Of a DNA stretch of 64,000 nt, positions 50,862 to 63,876 are shown piece by piece. Position 1 is the stretch's first letter; every line of letters starts with the position of its first letter. Source of the DNA: Notospermus geniculatus (lineage: Eukaryota; Nemertea; Pilidiophora; Heteronemertea; Lineidae); NCBI GenBank assembly GCA_002633025.1, contig NMRB01000194.1, positions 62,001 through 126,000 of the forward strand. Reading direction: 5' to 3'. The notes below the pieces were generated by a model. The model searched no databases and was not told the DNA's origin. It saw only the letters and a list, made by a program, of their open reading frames with translations. Position numbers and translations under genes: made by a program.

Positions 50862-51053
50862 TAAAAGAAGACCCCTCAACCACACACTGATTTCTAAGCC
50901 ATGTTTAAAAGATCATCTGATTTTTTTCTCAATACCATGATGGAATGGGGTTCACGGATATTAGCCGTCCACTCGGTAATTGACGATAAGTACACCATAA
51001 TACAACTTGGTTGTTTAATGGGCAAGTGGTCTGACCCCAGTAGTCACGACTGA
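50862..51053 (+). other. TATA-like motif with a 50-codon open frame (speculative)
   Basis: TATAAAAG near 50862 is followed about 30-40 bases later by an ATG at 50901 in a fair context (AAGCCATGT). The frame runs 50 codons to TGA at 51051-51053, starting MFKRSSDFFLNTMMEWGSRI. No signal peptide or domain is recognised. One or two such TATA words are expected by chance in a window this size, so this is a weak call. Confidence 0.15.
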
Positions 51054-51882
51054 GAGCAAACTTTTCACAAGTCTTGTTACTTCTCTAAACTCATCCTCTC
51101 TGCGTTCAGCTCTATTTCAAGACATTTTACATCAGCTACCAGGCAATAAAAGGTGGGGGCTAAAGAAACTTGGTCGCCTTGCAAACCACGTAAATGGCAT
51201 AATTTCCAAGTTTAGCAGTTCCAATTTCATTTCTGTTCTTTGCTTGCATCTCATTTGTTAATCGCAACTTTCAAATGGGTTCATACCACGATTAAAACAG
51301 GAAAATCCTGTGTCAAGTTTTCATCTTTATCTTGAAGTATGCTTCTTACACTCAATAACAACTAAATTATATGAAATCAGACAAATATTGTGACTTGGAG
51401 GTCAAGGACATTCACTCAGGGTCAAGGGCATTCAGCTTAACTATAAACCAATTCAATTTTGTGTTTCAGAAGATGTATTTTTCAACCAAAAGAGAAAGTG
51501 CCGAGAACCAAAATAACATCTGCTTAAATTATTAAGTAGGCAACTGAAATGCCATAACCTTTTTTTCCTCAGATCATTGAAATCACAAAGACACTAATTT
51601 TTCTGATACCAGAAACAATTGATGCGAAATCAACTGATAGAATCTGGTATTGTCAATAATCTTTTCTATATCCTTGCTAATCCATACGTTACAATGGAGA
51701 AGCACATGCCTTTGATTTTTTCTATCCAAATTTCAATCGGAATACAATGGATTGTAATGAAAAATCGTTGTGTGGGTATTGGTTATAAGGGCGGTTGATT
51801 TATCATAAATACTACCAATCAATTAATTCAGGGCTTCAGATTTTACTTGAGGAATTTCTGGAAAAATAGACCTCTGATTTTT

Positions 51883-52153
51883 CTGATTACAAATAACCAC
51901 ATTCATTTTTTGCACTATTTCATCATTTATGTCCAATTTTTCAGATCTGATTACAAATAACCACATTCATTTTTTGCACTATTTCATCATTTATGTCCAA
52001 TTTTTCAGATCTGAATCTGATTACAAATAACCACATTCATTTTTTTGCACTATTTCATCATTTATGCCAATTTTTCAGATCTGAATCTGATTACAAATAA
52101 CCACATTCATTTTTTTGCACTATTTCATCATTTATGTCCAATTTTTCAGATCT
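51883..52153 (+). repeat. Tandem repeat, four ~64-70-bp units
   Basis: The unit CTGATTACAAATAACCACAT through TTTTTCAGAT repeats from 51883, 51947, 52017 and 52087. The second and third units are six bases longer because CTGAAT was inserted before CTGATTAC. Units are almost identical otherwise. Confidence 0.95.
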
Positions 52154-54082
52154 CATGAAGCATGAAATGCCACTTTCCAAATGACGAAAATTGAGATAAA
52201 GGCATGCAAGAAGGATCGGCGACCAATATATACAGACGACTCACACAATACCGTGTCATAGAGGAAAGAAACCGGCCGAGGCGACCGGGAAAACATCCAC
52301 AAAGAGAGAAAGAGGACAAATTTTTGTACAAACACGAGGAGACAGCAGAATTGACAGCGGCTCAAAACTCGCTCAAATCAACAAGATGATGATTACAGAA
52401 GGCAGAACCAGATTCAGAACTTTTACATGACGATACAATAAGAATGAAGAAGTCTGGGGTCGAAACTTCAGCCCTTGACAGTACACCTGTGTTGTTTTTT
52501 TTACAAAACAAATGAGTCATTTTAGGATGGAATTAGGATGAAAAATGTGCAAAAACCACTTGTTTCACTTTGTATGGCCAGATTGACACTCCATCTAATG
52601 CTGCCATCTGAAAGAGTGATGACATCACCAAAGAGCGATGGCATTTGCCCTAGGGTTGAGAGTTCTGGATGGGGTATGGAGCAGGATGGAGTTTGGAGGC
52701 AGCCAAAGATGAACAAGTCTCCAAGCAGACCTTGGTTTGTTTGGAAGTATAGAAGAAATCAACACAAAACTTGTTCCTAATCACAAAATATCAGGTCTGG
52801 AACAGAGAAACAGTGATTTTTGCACGGACTTCATCACATCCAAACAAAACGAATCACTTGCAAACAAATACACAAGAATTTCAATAAACAAAACAACACA
52901 CGCAACAAGGGCTGAAATTTCGATGCTGAATCATTTAAGCTTGCCAACAGACACCAGAAATATTTACAATAAGCTTTTAGGACGAATCCATGTAAAAACA
53001 ATCAGACAGTTTGGACTCTGACTAGAAGCTGGCAAAGGACAGAATATGTTCAGGCAAAACTTCAACAAAAAAGATCTACAAATTGTATATAACCCCTTGA
53101 GGACAGTGCGACTCGACTTACAGTTGTGTGGCATTGAATACAAACGACAACTCTGATTGTTTTTACGCGGATAACCGTCTAACAATTTCTCATCCGTTTC
53201 AAAGCGGAATGAAACATAATGTCTTGTTTGAGTATGTAAACAAATGCTCTAATTTAACACACTAATACAGCTCAGCTTCGAGTAAATTGAGGTTGAACAA
53301 AAGTTATCACAACTGTGTATTGGAGAGATATAATCCTACTGTCTATATGGCACAAAGCTTGCGAACCACTTTTTTTTCAATCGTAAAGCATCTTTAAGGG
53401 CTATATTTAGAATTTTTCCCGCTAATATAGGTCCTGAAAGGGTTAGACACTGTCAGAATATCATGCACACATTGCTCACTTGAACAGTGATAATATATAA
53501 AACCATACTCACGCACTTCTTCCTTAAGCCGGGGAAAAATATCAAATTACAAACGTTACTTTTCGTTCGTATGTATGCAAATGATTTCCGGGATTTTTCA
53601 CTGAAAAATTTTAATTGACGATAAACCACTGTGACAAGCTCTTTCAAATGCCTACATCCCCCACAGATAACTTTTGTTCAGAAACGGGTCATAAAATTCT
53701 ACACTACAAAATCGGGGGCCAATCAAGGGGACTTCACTTCAATGATTGAACAATGCTTGCTGATTTTTCGAAGTATGAGTCGAAATTTTGGAATCCTTTT
53801 TTTCCATTAAAGTTCATGGCATCAATATATCACTTTCTATTCCAGCTCAACCCTGTACCCCAAACCCTCTTCTACTACCTCAGGTTCAGTAACCCCCTTA
53901 ACTTTATATGTTCTTATCTCTGAGTATTGCCCACTGCTGCCACCATTTGGATCTGCCAATCACTATATTTGCCAATTTACAGCCAAGTTATGGATTTCTT
54001 CCAGCAACCTGAAGCTTTGGCCTTCAAGAGCTTGAGCCAGAGGTGATGTCAAATAGGCCAGTTTCCCCATTCACAGAAACCA

Positions 54083-54163
54083 TGCTAAAGGTATTCACCA
54101 GTCTAACCTGTATTCACCAGTATTCACCAGTCTAGCCTACAGGTATTCACCAGTCTATTCCCC
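54083..54163 (+). repeat. Short tandem cluster of TATTCACCAGT
   Basis: The word GTATTCACCAGT or TATTCACCAGT occurs four times in about 80 bases with variable spacers. Confidence 0.8.
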
Positions 54164-56566
54164 ATGTGACCCTTGCCAGTTTGGGATGTCATGCAGACCC
54201 ACTGCAGCACTGAAAGTGAAATTGCCTTGCTTTTCCACTCTGGCACAGTTAAAAGGAACTCATCAGCCAGTTCCATGATAGTTTGCAAGGGTAGTGACAG
54301 TATCGCCTGGCTTTTTTAACTTCCATCAGGGAGGCTGTCGGGCCAGCTTTGATCAATGAAGGTACTGCATCATCGTATAGCCTCCACCCCCCTGTTGTTA
54401 GGACAACAGTGAGCTAGGTCACAGGGATCATGGCTTCGCCAGTCTTGCAAAAGCAGCACCAGCTACGCCCAGGGATACCAGGTTTTCCAGTGTTCCCCAT
54501 TTTTAGGCCGTCAATGCATCAATGATTACTCAACGGTTAAAGTTTATTCATTTATACATGAATTACGACATAACTCGTCAAAAATGACTATCAACCACAG
54601 AGCTTTGCCACAAGTTCAATATAGAAGATTATAAGACTTGATAAAACAGACTCACTTCACTTCACTGTACTTCAAGATCACAACGAACACTGTTCAATAC
54701 AATTGAGAATAACAGTCAAATTTGATTGGCCCCTGAAAATACCTCACAATACGCTCCACCACTTACCACGCACCAAATTGTGTCGGTTCGGTGTCCTTGA
54801 CATGATATCTACATCTACTCAAAAAGATACAGTGCATCATTCGACAAACATTGAAAACCGTGAAAAAAACCTTGAATATATATTTGTGTTGCAAACCTAC
54901 TGTTGAGAAAATATGAATTAGTTTTTTATCACTGGGGCTACACACAGAACAACACAACAAACACCAAATGATATCATGATATGAGGGAATGGTGCAATGA
55001 TGATACCAGTCGTAAACCTTGACAATGCCAAGGATTTCACACTTTTCGGTTCATCGTACCTTCAGTCAGATCTAGCAGGTGATCACCTAATAAAAGTAAC
55101 GTTTCTAGTCATCAACTAAAAACTGAACAGCATGGATTTCATTACGAAGTACCACAACGACAATTTTTCCTGAAATCCAAATTCTTTGTCAGCGTTTGCG
55201 ATAAAATTCCTGTAAAAGCAGTTAACGCAACCACAGTCGGGACTGAAGTGGACAAGAGAGAGTAGCAAGTGGCAGAGATCTTTATCAACACTCTTGCAAT
55301 CGGTCCCCTGCCTTGGGCAACAATTGTCCCACCCTCAGCACCAGCTCCCTATTATTACGCACACGAATCATCAACATAATTACAGCGTCAAGTGAACCCA
55401 GACAGAAAGTTTCGCCAAGAGCATTGCACCAACGAGACTGTAAGGCTAAACAAATTGACTTTTTTGTTATTCTTTGGTTGTATTTCAGTGATGAACTCTG
55501 CAGGAAATGCCTTCACAGCTTTGACTGCAACCCCAGAATGGCTCGTCTCCCAAATGATACTTGAAGGTGGTTTCAACACCATGTAATCCAGCAAATACGA
55601 TGTACATGTACCATACGAATTTTCTTTTGCAACCTCAAGCTCTCCACTCAGCTTGACAAGAGTGGACCGTTTCTGTCCGATGATAAATTCTAAGGCTGTT
55701 TGGAGTACCGCATCTTGGAACGAGAACTGCATATGCATGGCCTAATCAAAGTGTATATAGCAAGCGCACACGATGATCGGAGAGAGAGTTCCACCGCCAC
55801 AAGCGCTGTTGTAAGATGGCAGTGCGGGTGCTTTAGATAGCGATCAAGCAGAAGATGGAGCCTTTCAGCGTGACATGCCGTCTGTGTCGTCTGCTGGTGA
55901 GAACGGAATGGAAATGACAGCCGAACACTTGGGCATCTTTCAGGTGATTTTCCACCATTCTGAAGCAGTTGACCGTAAGATCAGCTTTCTTGGTCAATTT
56001 ATCACGTGAGCATAGAATAACAATGTTTTTGTGTTGAGATTAGTGGGGGTCGAGAAAAGATACGATAATTATCATAAGTCAAGTGATTTTGTGCAGCACA
56101 GAGGAAAGATAACTTCAAACTCTTGTAAGCTTTCTATCTGATGGCTGACGTTTTGCTTCCAGTATCTGTCGGCCAGAGGGCAACAAAATGATAAGACACC
56201 ATGGCCACAGGCGTCAACAGCTCCCTTTCTACATCGCCTCTAAAGTAACTGTGTAACCCTTGATGCTGTAGCCAATCACACAGGACTATCCAACATAATT
56301 CATGTGATACAGAGACATTTATAAGACGTAAGGGAGGTTGCCTCTCATCTACAGCAGTTCTGGGGTTACCCTTGGTACCCCTGAAACAATTTCTTGTGTT
56401 GGCAGTCTTGTAACAAGACCCCACAGCAGACTTCAAATGCCAGTAGGCAAGTTACAGTTACCTAATTTTTTCTGGTCTTCTCTACTCCTAGCATTCACTT
56501 GGCATGGGAAACTTGGTGCTGAGAGAGGAGCACATGTCACAAGTTTGGTAGTCCCTTTGGGGACCA

Positions 56567-56672
56567 GGGGCATGTTTCATAAAGTGACTTTAAGCTAATG
56601 GTACCATTAACTATGCATTTTCCATTTGGTTAAAGGTACCATTAGCTTAAAGTCACTTTATGAAACAGCCCC
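56567..56672. mobile_element. 106-bp MITE with 39-bp terminal inverted repeats
   Basis: Left arm 56567-56605 (GGGGCATGTTTCATAAAGTG and on) pairs with 56635-56672 almost perfectly. The loop is only about 30 bases, so nearly the whole element is foldback. GGGGCTGTTTCATAAAG-type ends are frequent in MITEs of marine invertebrates (recollection, not checked). No clear target duplication. Confidence 0.8.
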
Positions 56673-57784
56673 CTGGCCACCCCTCGCATCAATCCGGCAG
56701 CCTTAGAAGGTGGTCAATAGAGTGGCGGACTCCACTCCAGACATCAGTGCCCTGCCAGAGATCACAAGCAAAGGTTACTCTGCACGATCACCAAGAACGA
56801 AGACCTATTACTTCATGTCGTTCATCCACTTTGGTGGGTTAAATCTCGTTACACCACAAATCAGCCCAGAAAATAGCGGACAAGATTTCTGTCCCTGCAA
56901 GAAGTATTCGCATCTTCCAAGAATAAATACTCGAGGAGCGAATTTGATATGCGTCAGTGTGATCGTGACAGTGGTGCTTATTTTACGGGACAAATTGTGA
57001 CGGAATACTTATGGATGTTAAGGAGATATCTCCTACACTTACCGCTCAAGTACACACTACAGCTTATCTCAACTCAACAAGGACTGATGCTGTGTACAGT
57101 AGAGGATACTTCGGTGGAAATTACATGTGACAATTGCAGCCAAGTTTGGGTGAAAAAACCCAGGATTCCATTCCAGACTAGGAATGCTAGAAATTTTAGT
57201 ACATTCATTTGTCCTTTGATATCTTAAGAGTAAATGATATACTATGCTGCATGAGAGGAACGGATCATACAAGAACGGAGTCTCGTTCAGTCATGTGACG
57301 CTGTCCTTAAAACACATTGGACAGCTCGCAAAGATTACCATGACAACCTGAAGGACCTTGCTACATTCAGAACGGCGCGTGAATTCTCCAAGACCGAAAA
57401 ATCACAAATGGGGAACGTGATGGAGTGGGCTTATGTAGAAACGTCGCAGGAAGCATTTAATGCGGAGTTAAAATTGCCGAATAACTTGAATTCGACTCAC
57501 TTTCTAACATAATACGAAGGATGAGCCCATTTCGTTCAACGACGACGACGCAAAGCCGAGACATGTACTTCAGCTTTGAGAAAAATAAATGGAAATTGTG
57601 AAAGATTTGCCGAGCTGTTATTTACTGTATTATTTCATGCTATTCTCCCCGTATGCCTGAAGAGGATATTGAGGGGAAGAAGCTATCATGGGATGAAAGA
57701 ATCAGCAATAGGTCACAATGACCTTCCATTAGACATGTAAACGTATTCATAGCCACGGGCTTCTTTTCCCACTGTCGAGCCTCT

Positions 57785-58185
57785 ATATGCGGACATCACG
57801 ACTACCAGTGTGACATCTCCCCGTGACCAGTACCCATTTTCACCATGGCCATCTCTGATCACAGAAGAACCTCCCAATGTGGACACCTCTACCAAGGGGA
57901 CACCGCTCCCTGTGACAAGCACCAACTTTCACCATGGCAAGCTCTGATCAATGATCACAGAAGAACCTCCCAATGTGGACACCTCTACCAGAGGGACACC
58001 TCTACCAGAGGGACACCAGTCCCTGTGACAAACACCAACTTTCACCATGGCAAGCTCTGATCAATGAAGAAGCTCCCTATGTGGACACCTATACCAAGGG
58101 ACACCACTCCCCAGCACCCACCCACTCTCACTGTGGCCATCTTTGATCGCAAAACCTCCCTAGTTGGACACCTCTACAAGAAGGC
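57785..58185 (+). repeat. Tandem repeat, about four ~100-bp units
   Basis: Units share CTCTGATCACAGAAGAACCT, CCAATGTGGACACCTCTACC, and CACCAACTTTCACCATGGCA. Start points are near 57849, 57945, 58050 and a diverged 58140. The open frames here (57845-58060 and 58064-58252) are repeat sequence. Confidence 0.85.
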
Positions 58186-61100
58186 ATCCTGCTCATCTGT
58201 GGTCATACAAAACATTCCTTTTACCAAACTTCCAGAGAGTGGCTGGATTTGAACAGTTAAGGAGGAAACCGCCAACTTATCATCGGGAGAAAACTGTGCC
58301 ATATCAGTGCGATAGTTAGTTCAGGATGATCTATTGAACTGTTCACCAGAATAAAATGAAGCCGACTAGAGCACACGTGTAGTGGAAACCATTGGCGTAC
58401 GGCTGGTTTAGAGCAAGCAAGTGCACAACACACGTTCGGAGAATATTCCACAAAGTTTGTCCGCAACAGGAAGAGTAAACATAATTACAAGAGGTCAATA
58501 TTGGAAATGAGAAGAATTGGCTTAGATTTCCAAAACATATGGCTATTTTGTGCCACAGAACAAAACAATTTTCAACTGTGTTTAAATAAATGTTGTGCAA
58601 ATAGATTAAATATTTGCCTTGCAAGGAGCAGATGACATGATTGTGATGCGAGCTCGGTTCAGCTGTGAGGGAGGCGGTGGGACGGGAAAACATCCGGACT
58701 GCAGGTTACCCGAATATCGGAACATGTAGCTCGTCAACCTGTACCATGATCAGAAGATGGTGCCTTGTCATCCCTCAGCCTCAACTCTGAGGTGGTCCGC
58801 TAGAACGGTTTTTGTCACAAAAGTAAAGCACAGCCGATGTTTCTTTCTTCGTCATATTGTTGTCTTCTAATGCAAGGTAGCCTGTGTCAATAGCTCTAGA
58901 AATCATTACAAAGTCGCAGGCCTTGTCGAAGCTGTGGTTGAGTGTTCCCTAGCGATGCCACCTCACAATGTTCCTCACCAATTTTTTATAGATTATCAAG
59001 ACAATGAGTTCAGATATGTCAGATTGTGGCCAGCATGCCTGGTTTTTAGGACCTACACCACCAAGATTACAAAAGAACCATCCATAACTTGTTCGAAATG
59101 CTGTACTTCAATCAGGTGTAGTCTTCCTCCCGAGGGTTAACTTGCCCCTGTGGATGTTACGTGTGACAGAGTGGGAGAAACACGTGTTTGCGGTCCTCCA
59201 GGCCGTGTAGTAACTCTCCACAACTGAGGAGGCATCTGGCTTAATCACCAGCACCATCACCTCTGTAATGATGATAAGCGGGCACCCAGTATCCGTCTGG
59301 GAATCTTACCAACTGCTGTAGCCAAGCTTGGCGTTGTATTTGTGGAATTGGTGTAGGTTTCCTCGTGGCGCTGCTTCGCCCAACAGTACGCCCGTTCTAG
59401 TGTTTACCCTCGTTGCGTTCAGACGCTGCTGAGGATGTTAAACATTCATAAGGAGTGAAGCGTGAAAATAGTTGACGTGTTTGTGCCGCACATAATGATG
59501 TATTGGGTCGAGAGACAAAGCTCCAATTCATTTCAGAATTGACTTTACATCAGCTTACACTTCCATACTGCTACTACAAGCAAGTCGATTTCACACGAAC
59601 CTCCACAAACCGCCGGCATACATGTGATATGTGTACGCAGAACTGACCAAACACCTCCTAGATCCAGATAACTGACCCAAAATGTCTTCAATTTTGTCCC
59701 CTTTCATTGGACATCGGAAAAATAACGCTGTCCGTCCAAGAATAGACAAACAAAATTTGGTGAGTAGAGCTTCATGTCACCGGCTCCAAATTGAGGGGTT
59801 CTGAGTAAACAGACACAAGTAGGTCTGGATCAATGTTGCCTTCACCAAACTGCTGTTTCATGACACCCGATACCGTTTTTGCTCGTGGCAGGTGTGCCAG
59901 TGTCACACTTGCAATGTTTTTTTTGTGCGCCAAATAATTTGCACACGAAAATTCGAAGAAACCCTTTGTGCAGGCTGCACCAGTTGCAAAACAGGTTCGT
60001 GTTACATCTGAAGCTGCCTGAGACCTTGTTGAAGATTTACTTTGCTGGCGTACTGTGTTGGGAGCAAGTGCCGAAACGTCCATCTCTTGCAAACTGAGGT
60101 TGACTTCATAACGCTTCACACCTCTTGAAGTGAGGCCAAAAGGAAACAGGCATCAAATCTATGAAATCGTTCAACAGAACCAGAGCCGGATGTTAATACG
60201 AAAAGTACTCATTGTTGTCATCAGTGGATATTTACATCTGAATACTCAAAATGGTCGGGCAGGATGCCACAGCGATGAAATATGGTTCTGAATACTGATA
60301 GGTGTTGAGCTTAAGTGAATGTAAAGTATTCCTTCTTCCTAGTCCCCACAGTCCCACTACGCTGTGCAGAGAGGCGGAAGGTACCACATCCTCATGATGT
60401 GACAAGATTTAAACTTTGATCTCCTGCAGTGAGGGCAGCTGAAGAGTAAAGCCAGGAATCCACCATCGATTTTCAAGCTGATTTTGCTTTGCAACTTGCT
60501 TTGCAACTGGGCACTTGATCGCCAGAGTTGACTCACTAGACGTGATTTCCACCAATGGTGAAGATGTGGTCAATTTGAGTCAGCATTCGTCGGCAACCGG
60601 TATCAGTTCCTTGCGATCGTATTCAATCGCAGGTAGCAGGTTGCAAAGCAAGTCACAACGCAGAAAATCAGCAGTGGATTCCCAGCTTAAATCAAAAGCA
60701 AGTGACCAATGACTCAGCAAAAATCAGCGACCCGCAATCATAATATGATAATCACTTGACCCGTATGATGATACGAATCTCATCTACGTCAATATCCTGA
60801 ACTCTAAATTTCAATTTCATGTTTGGAAAGGAGGAAAATGTGTGATTCACTTCCTCCAGGAGGAAAACGAGACAACTCAAAAACCGACAAAAGTGGACAT
60901 AAATTACAAAATATGCAGAAAAATGCCACTGTGCAAGTTTCTTTGGGTATGCATTAGTGTGTACAAGGACTTTGTAAGGAAGCTCTCCGTTTCCTCTTTC
61001 TCGTGTTCTGGTTAAAACGCATGATTATAGCTGTGATTTTGTCCATTTCGTCTTCTCGATGGGTTGTTTGAGACCACTTCAGAAGTGCAGAGAAGTTAAG

Positions 61101-61382
61101 CGAAACCATGCACCATGATTGCATTAGTCTTGTCACGTTGACCACGTGCACCTATGTCGATTTCAATATTAGAGAATATTTTCCGCATGAAAAAAAGTTG
61201 AATTTTTTTCGTCTTGGTGCAAGTCCCACCTTCGTGTCCCTGCCTCCATATCTTGCCTACACCCAGGGCTTGAGGGGCCATCCATCTACGAACCTTCAGA
61301 CATTTACCAGTAAGGAAAAGGAAAGTACAAGACTCATCAGGTGTCGTCAACGCCATACTTGTTTTCTGAGAGGAAATATAGA

Positions 61383-61566
61383 GCCACTCCAGCAAAAGCA
61401 GACGCTTGTTGCAACCTGAGCAAAGGGTTAACGACCTTGCAGCACAACAGCTGAAATGTACATTGGTGGGGGTTTACAATAGTAGTGGACAGCAGTGATG
61501 ATAGTTGAGTAAACTGATGACCAATGATGATCACTTACGACAAGCGTCTGCTTTTGCTGGAGCGGC
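61383..61566. repeat. 27-bp inverted repeat spanning 184 bp
   Basis: Arms 61383-61409 and 61540-61566 match with one difference (core CTCCAGCAAAAGCAGACGCT). The outer flanks diverge at once. It resembles a small MITE, without a clear target duplication. Confidence 0.7.
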
Positions 61567-62507
61567 TCACATATAATCAATCCTAAGTCATGCAGCTCCA
61601 TCTATCTGCATCTAAAAGTATGGCAAACTGGTCCTTGACCACCACCAAGCCTTATCAAATAACTCTTGATTTTTTTGAAGTACATGTATAAACATCAAAT
61701 ATTTTCTTGAAAAAGCTGCAACTTTTTAAAACTGTAATTATCCTATAATCGTTAACATGAAATCTGGACAGTGGTTTGGGATGTCAACATCAGGGTCGGA
61801 ATTTGGAAACTCATATTCTCTGGAGATAAAACTGATACTGAGACCGGAAAAAATAACCTAACGTGCGAAGAATCTCTGCTTGAAGGAGCTCGAGAATTTT
61901 TAATAACAGATTCAAAACAAACAATGCCACGTCACTGTAAGTACACAATATATCAAAATCAGGAAGCTGGAGATTGCAAAATAGAAATTTAATTTAAGGC
62001 TAATAAGTGTCCAGCGAATAATATTTGAAACTTCAAGGAGCGTATTGGCAAGTAACGACTTAGGCCAACGAGGAGCCACTTCTGGCGCAGTCAAGCCCGT
62101 ATCGTTTTATGAAGCCGTTGTCCGCGGACAAAATTTTCGTAATTATTCAAGTTTTCGCTATCATGGGGATCATTTATACAGTCTCATATAACACTTGATT
62201 GTCATGTGAGAGTTATTAATAAAACAATTATGCAGTCTTAGACGCGTGAGGGTCTCATCACTCACTGGACGGCTGAGGACAACTCCGCTGGGATAGGCTG
62301 TGTATCGCAGTCTATCTAGTGCTGGAAACAAACCTTCATCAGAAGTCACATGAAAGAGTACTGGCCTCCAAACTCCATTGTTGACTCAGTGAGTCCACAG
62401 GTCAACCCGGGGAGGAGATGGAGGTATATGTCCCTCGAGTCATGCTAGGTGGACCATTAAAATGAACTGATAGTAAGCCAAGTCTAAACTACTAAGTAAA
62501 TTGTTTA

Positions 62508-62629
62508 GGCCCCTATAGTGTACACTATACGAAAACGCCGGCTAACAATGGCTTGAGGGTCGTGAATCCATTTTAAGCCTTTGTTAACCGGCGTTATCGT
62601 ATACTGTATAGTTCTGTGTAACAGGGGCC
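62508..62629. mobile_element. 122-bp MITE with TTA target duplication
   Basis: Ends GGCCCCT / AGGGGCC are flanked by TTA (62505-62507, 62630-62632). The arms pair imperfectly over about 50 bases, including AACGCCGG / CCGGCGTT. TTA duplication points to a PIF/Harbinger-type source. Confidence 0.75.
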
Positions 62630-63512
62630 TTACCGATGCAAATTTGCTTAACTCACCACAATTTTCACTCTGTTCTAAACTATGCATTTATTTACATGAA
62701 CTGGTAACTAATCTGTGCATAAGCTAGGAACTAAATTGTGCAGCTTTAACACAGTAGTTACAGGCAAAAGCAAAATGGTTAGCGTTTATTAGAGTGAGGT
62801 GCACCTTTAGGGAGAATTATACCATTATGGTGGTGTAAAGCTCCAAAAGACAAAGGGATCCACATTTTTACATACAGAACATTGAGTAGCGTAACAGGGT
62901 AGAACTCTACCTTTACTCCATACAAACGCACGGAAAAATCGGAGAGAATGAGCTTTTGTCATATCAGCCTAATTGGTGCAGGGTCCTCAGACACGATTTT
63001 TAATCAACCTGGCTTGAATAATGGGAGGTGCTCGGTGCAGAAAACCGCTTCATTCAGAAGCTATCAGGTGATGGCTATGATGGACAGGTATGAAAGAATC
63101 AAAGACGACAACATACTATCCGCGTATGACGTTACCGCGCTAATGATTTCTGGCGTGCAGGGTCGGTTCTGTGATTCGGGATAATTATGACCACGGGAAG
63201 AGCAAGTCAGGCGCGTGCCATTATAGCCGTCGTAACTATACCCTTCTCAGAATGAACTGCATTGTGTGGAATTCCACCTTCGGGGAGCTTGCATGCGACA
63301 AAAGAGTAATTTCATAACATTCTAGAATGAACGGACGTTGTATGCAACTTGATTGAAAAACAACCTCAAGGTATGCTATATAAATTAATCATCACTTTGA
63401 TGTACTTAACACACTTTAGACTATCGATATTTCAGTTTACTTGCCACCGTTTTATCTCCATTCAAAAGAGGTGCACTTGTCTTCACAACAGCATGATATA
63501 TGTACACCCTCT

Positions 63513-63876
63513 CAGGGTTTGTACACCTCCTTTCTCCCAAATTTCCATGACATTTCCAGGACTTTCCAGGACAGGAATGGCAAAATTCCAGGACACTCTG
63601 CGGCATGGAAAGCAAAAAATTTCAAGATAGCCTACTCTCACATGCCAACTCTCCGCGAAATTGATGTGGAGGTGTCTGAGACCTGGGGATGGGGATTAAG
63701 CACATCTTGACAAAGAAATACTTTTGACTTTTTCTTTATTGAAAGGGACTCGATTTTCCATGACAATTTCAGGACATCTTGGTAATTTCGCTGATTTTCA
63801 AGGATTTCCAGGCCTGGATTTTGTTAACTTGAAATTCCATGACATTCCAGGTTTTCCAGGATGCGTACGAACCCTG
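63513..63876. mobile_element. 364-bp hAT-like non-autonomous element
   Basis: The ends read CAGGGTTTGTACAC (63513) and GCGTACGAACCCTG (63876), inverted copies differing at two of 14 positions. The interior is rich in TTCCAGGA and CATGACATT words. CAGGGTT ends are typical of hAT elements, but the 8 bases on either side do not match, so the target duplication is lost or absent. Confidence 0.55.

Larger units (their letters stand above)
52154..57784. other. Intronic stretch, no confident gene
   Basis: Contains a short TATTCACCAGT tandem cluster (54083-54163), a MITE (56567) and a strong plus-strand acceptor at 55493. Several open frames of 90-116 codons overlap on both strands near 55.3-55.7 kb and 56.1-57.2 kb; none is recognised. 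A GAAGAAGTCTGGGGTCGAAA segment near 52447 belongs to the hairpin-bearing repeat family. Confidence 0.35.
58186..63512. other. Intronic stretch without a confident gene
   Basis: Unique-looking sequence with overlapping open frames up to 116 codons on both strands, none recognised. It contains the inverted repeats at 61383-61566 and 62508-62629. Confidence 0.35.

Noticed and set aside
55388-55738. 116-codon minus frame opposite overlapping plus frames and a strong plus acceptor at 55493
   Set aside because: Frames on both strands are mutually shadowing, no product is recognised, and the acceptor has no matching strong donor.
59772-60119. 115-codon minus-strand frame
   Set aside because: No motif recognised; opposite-strand frame of similar size; no splice support.
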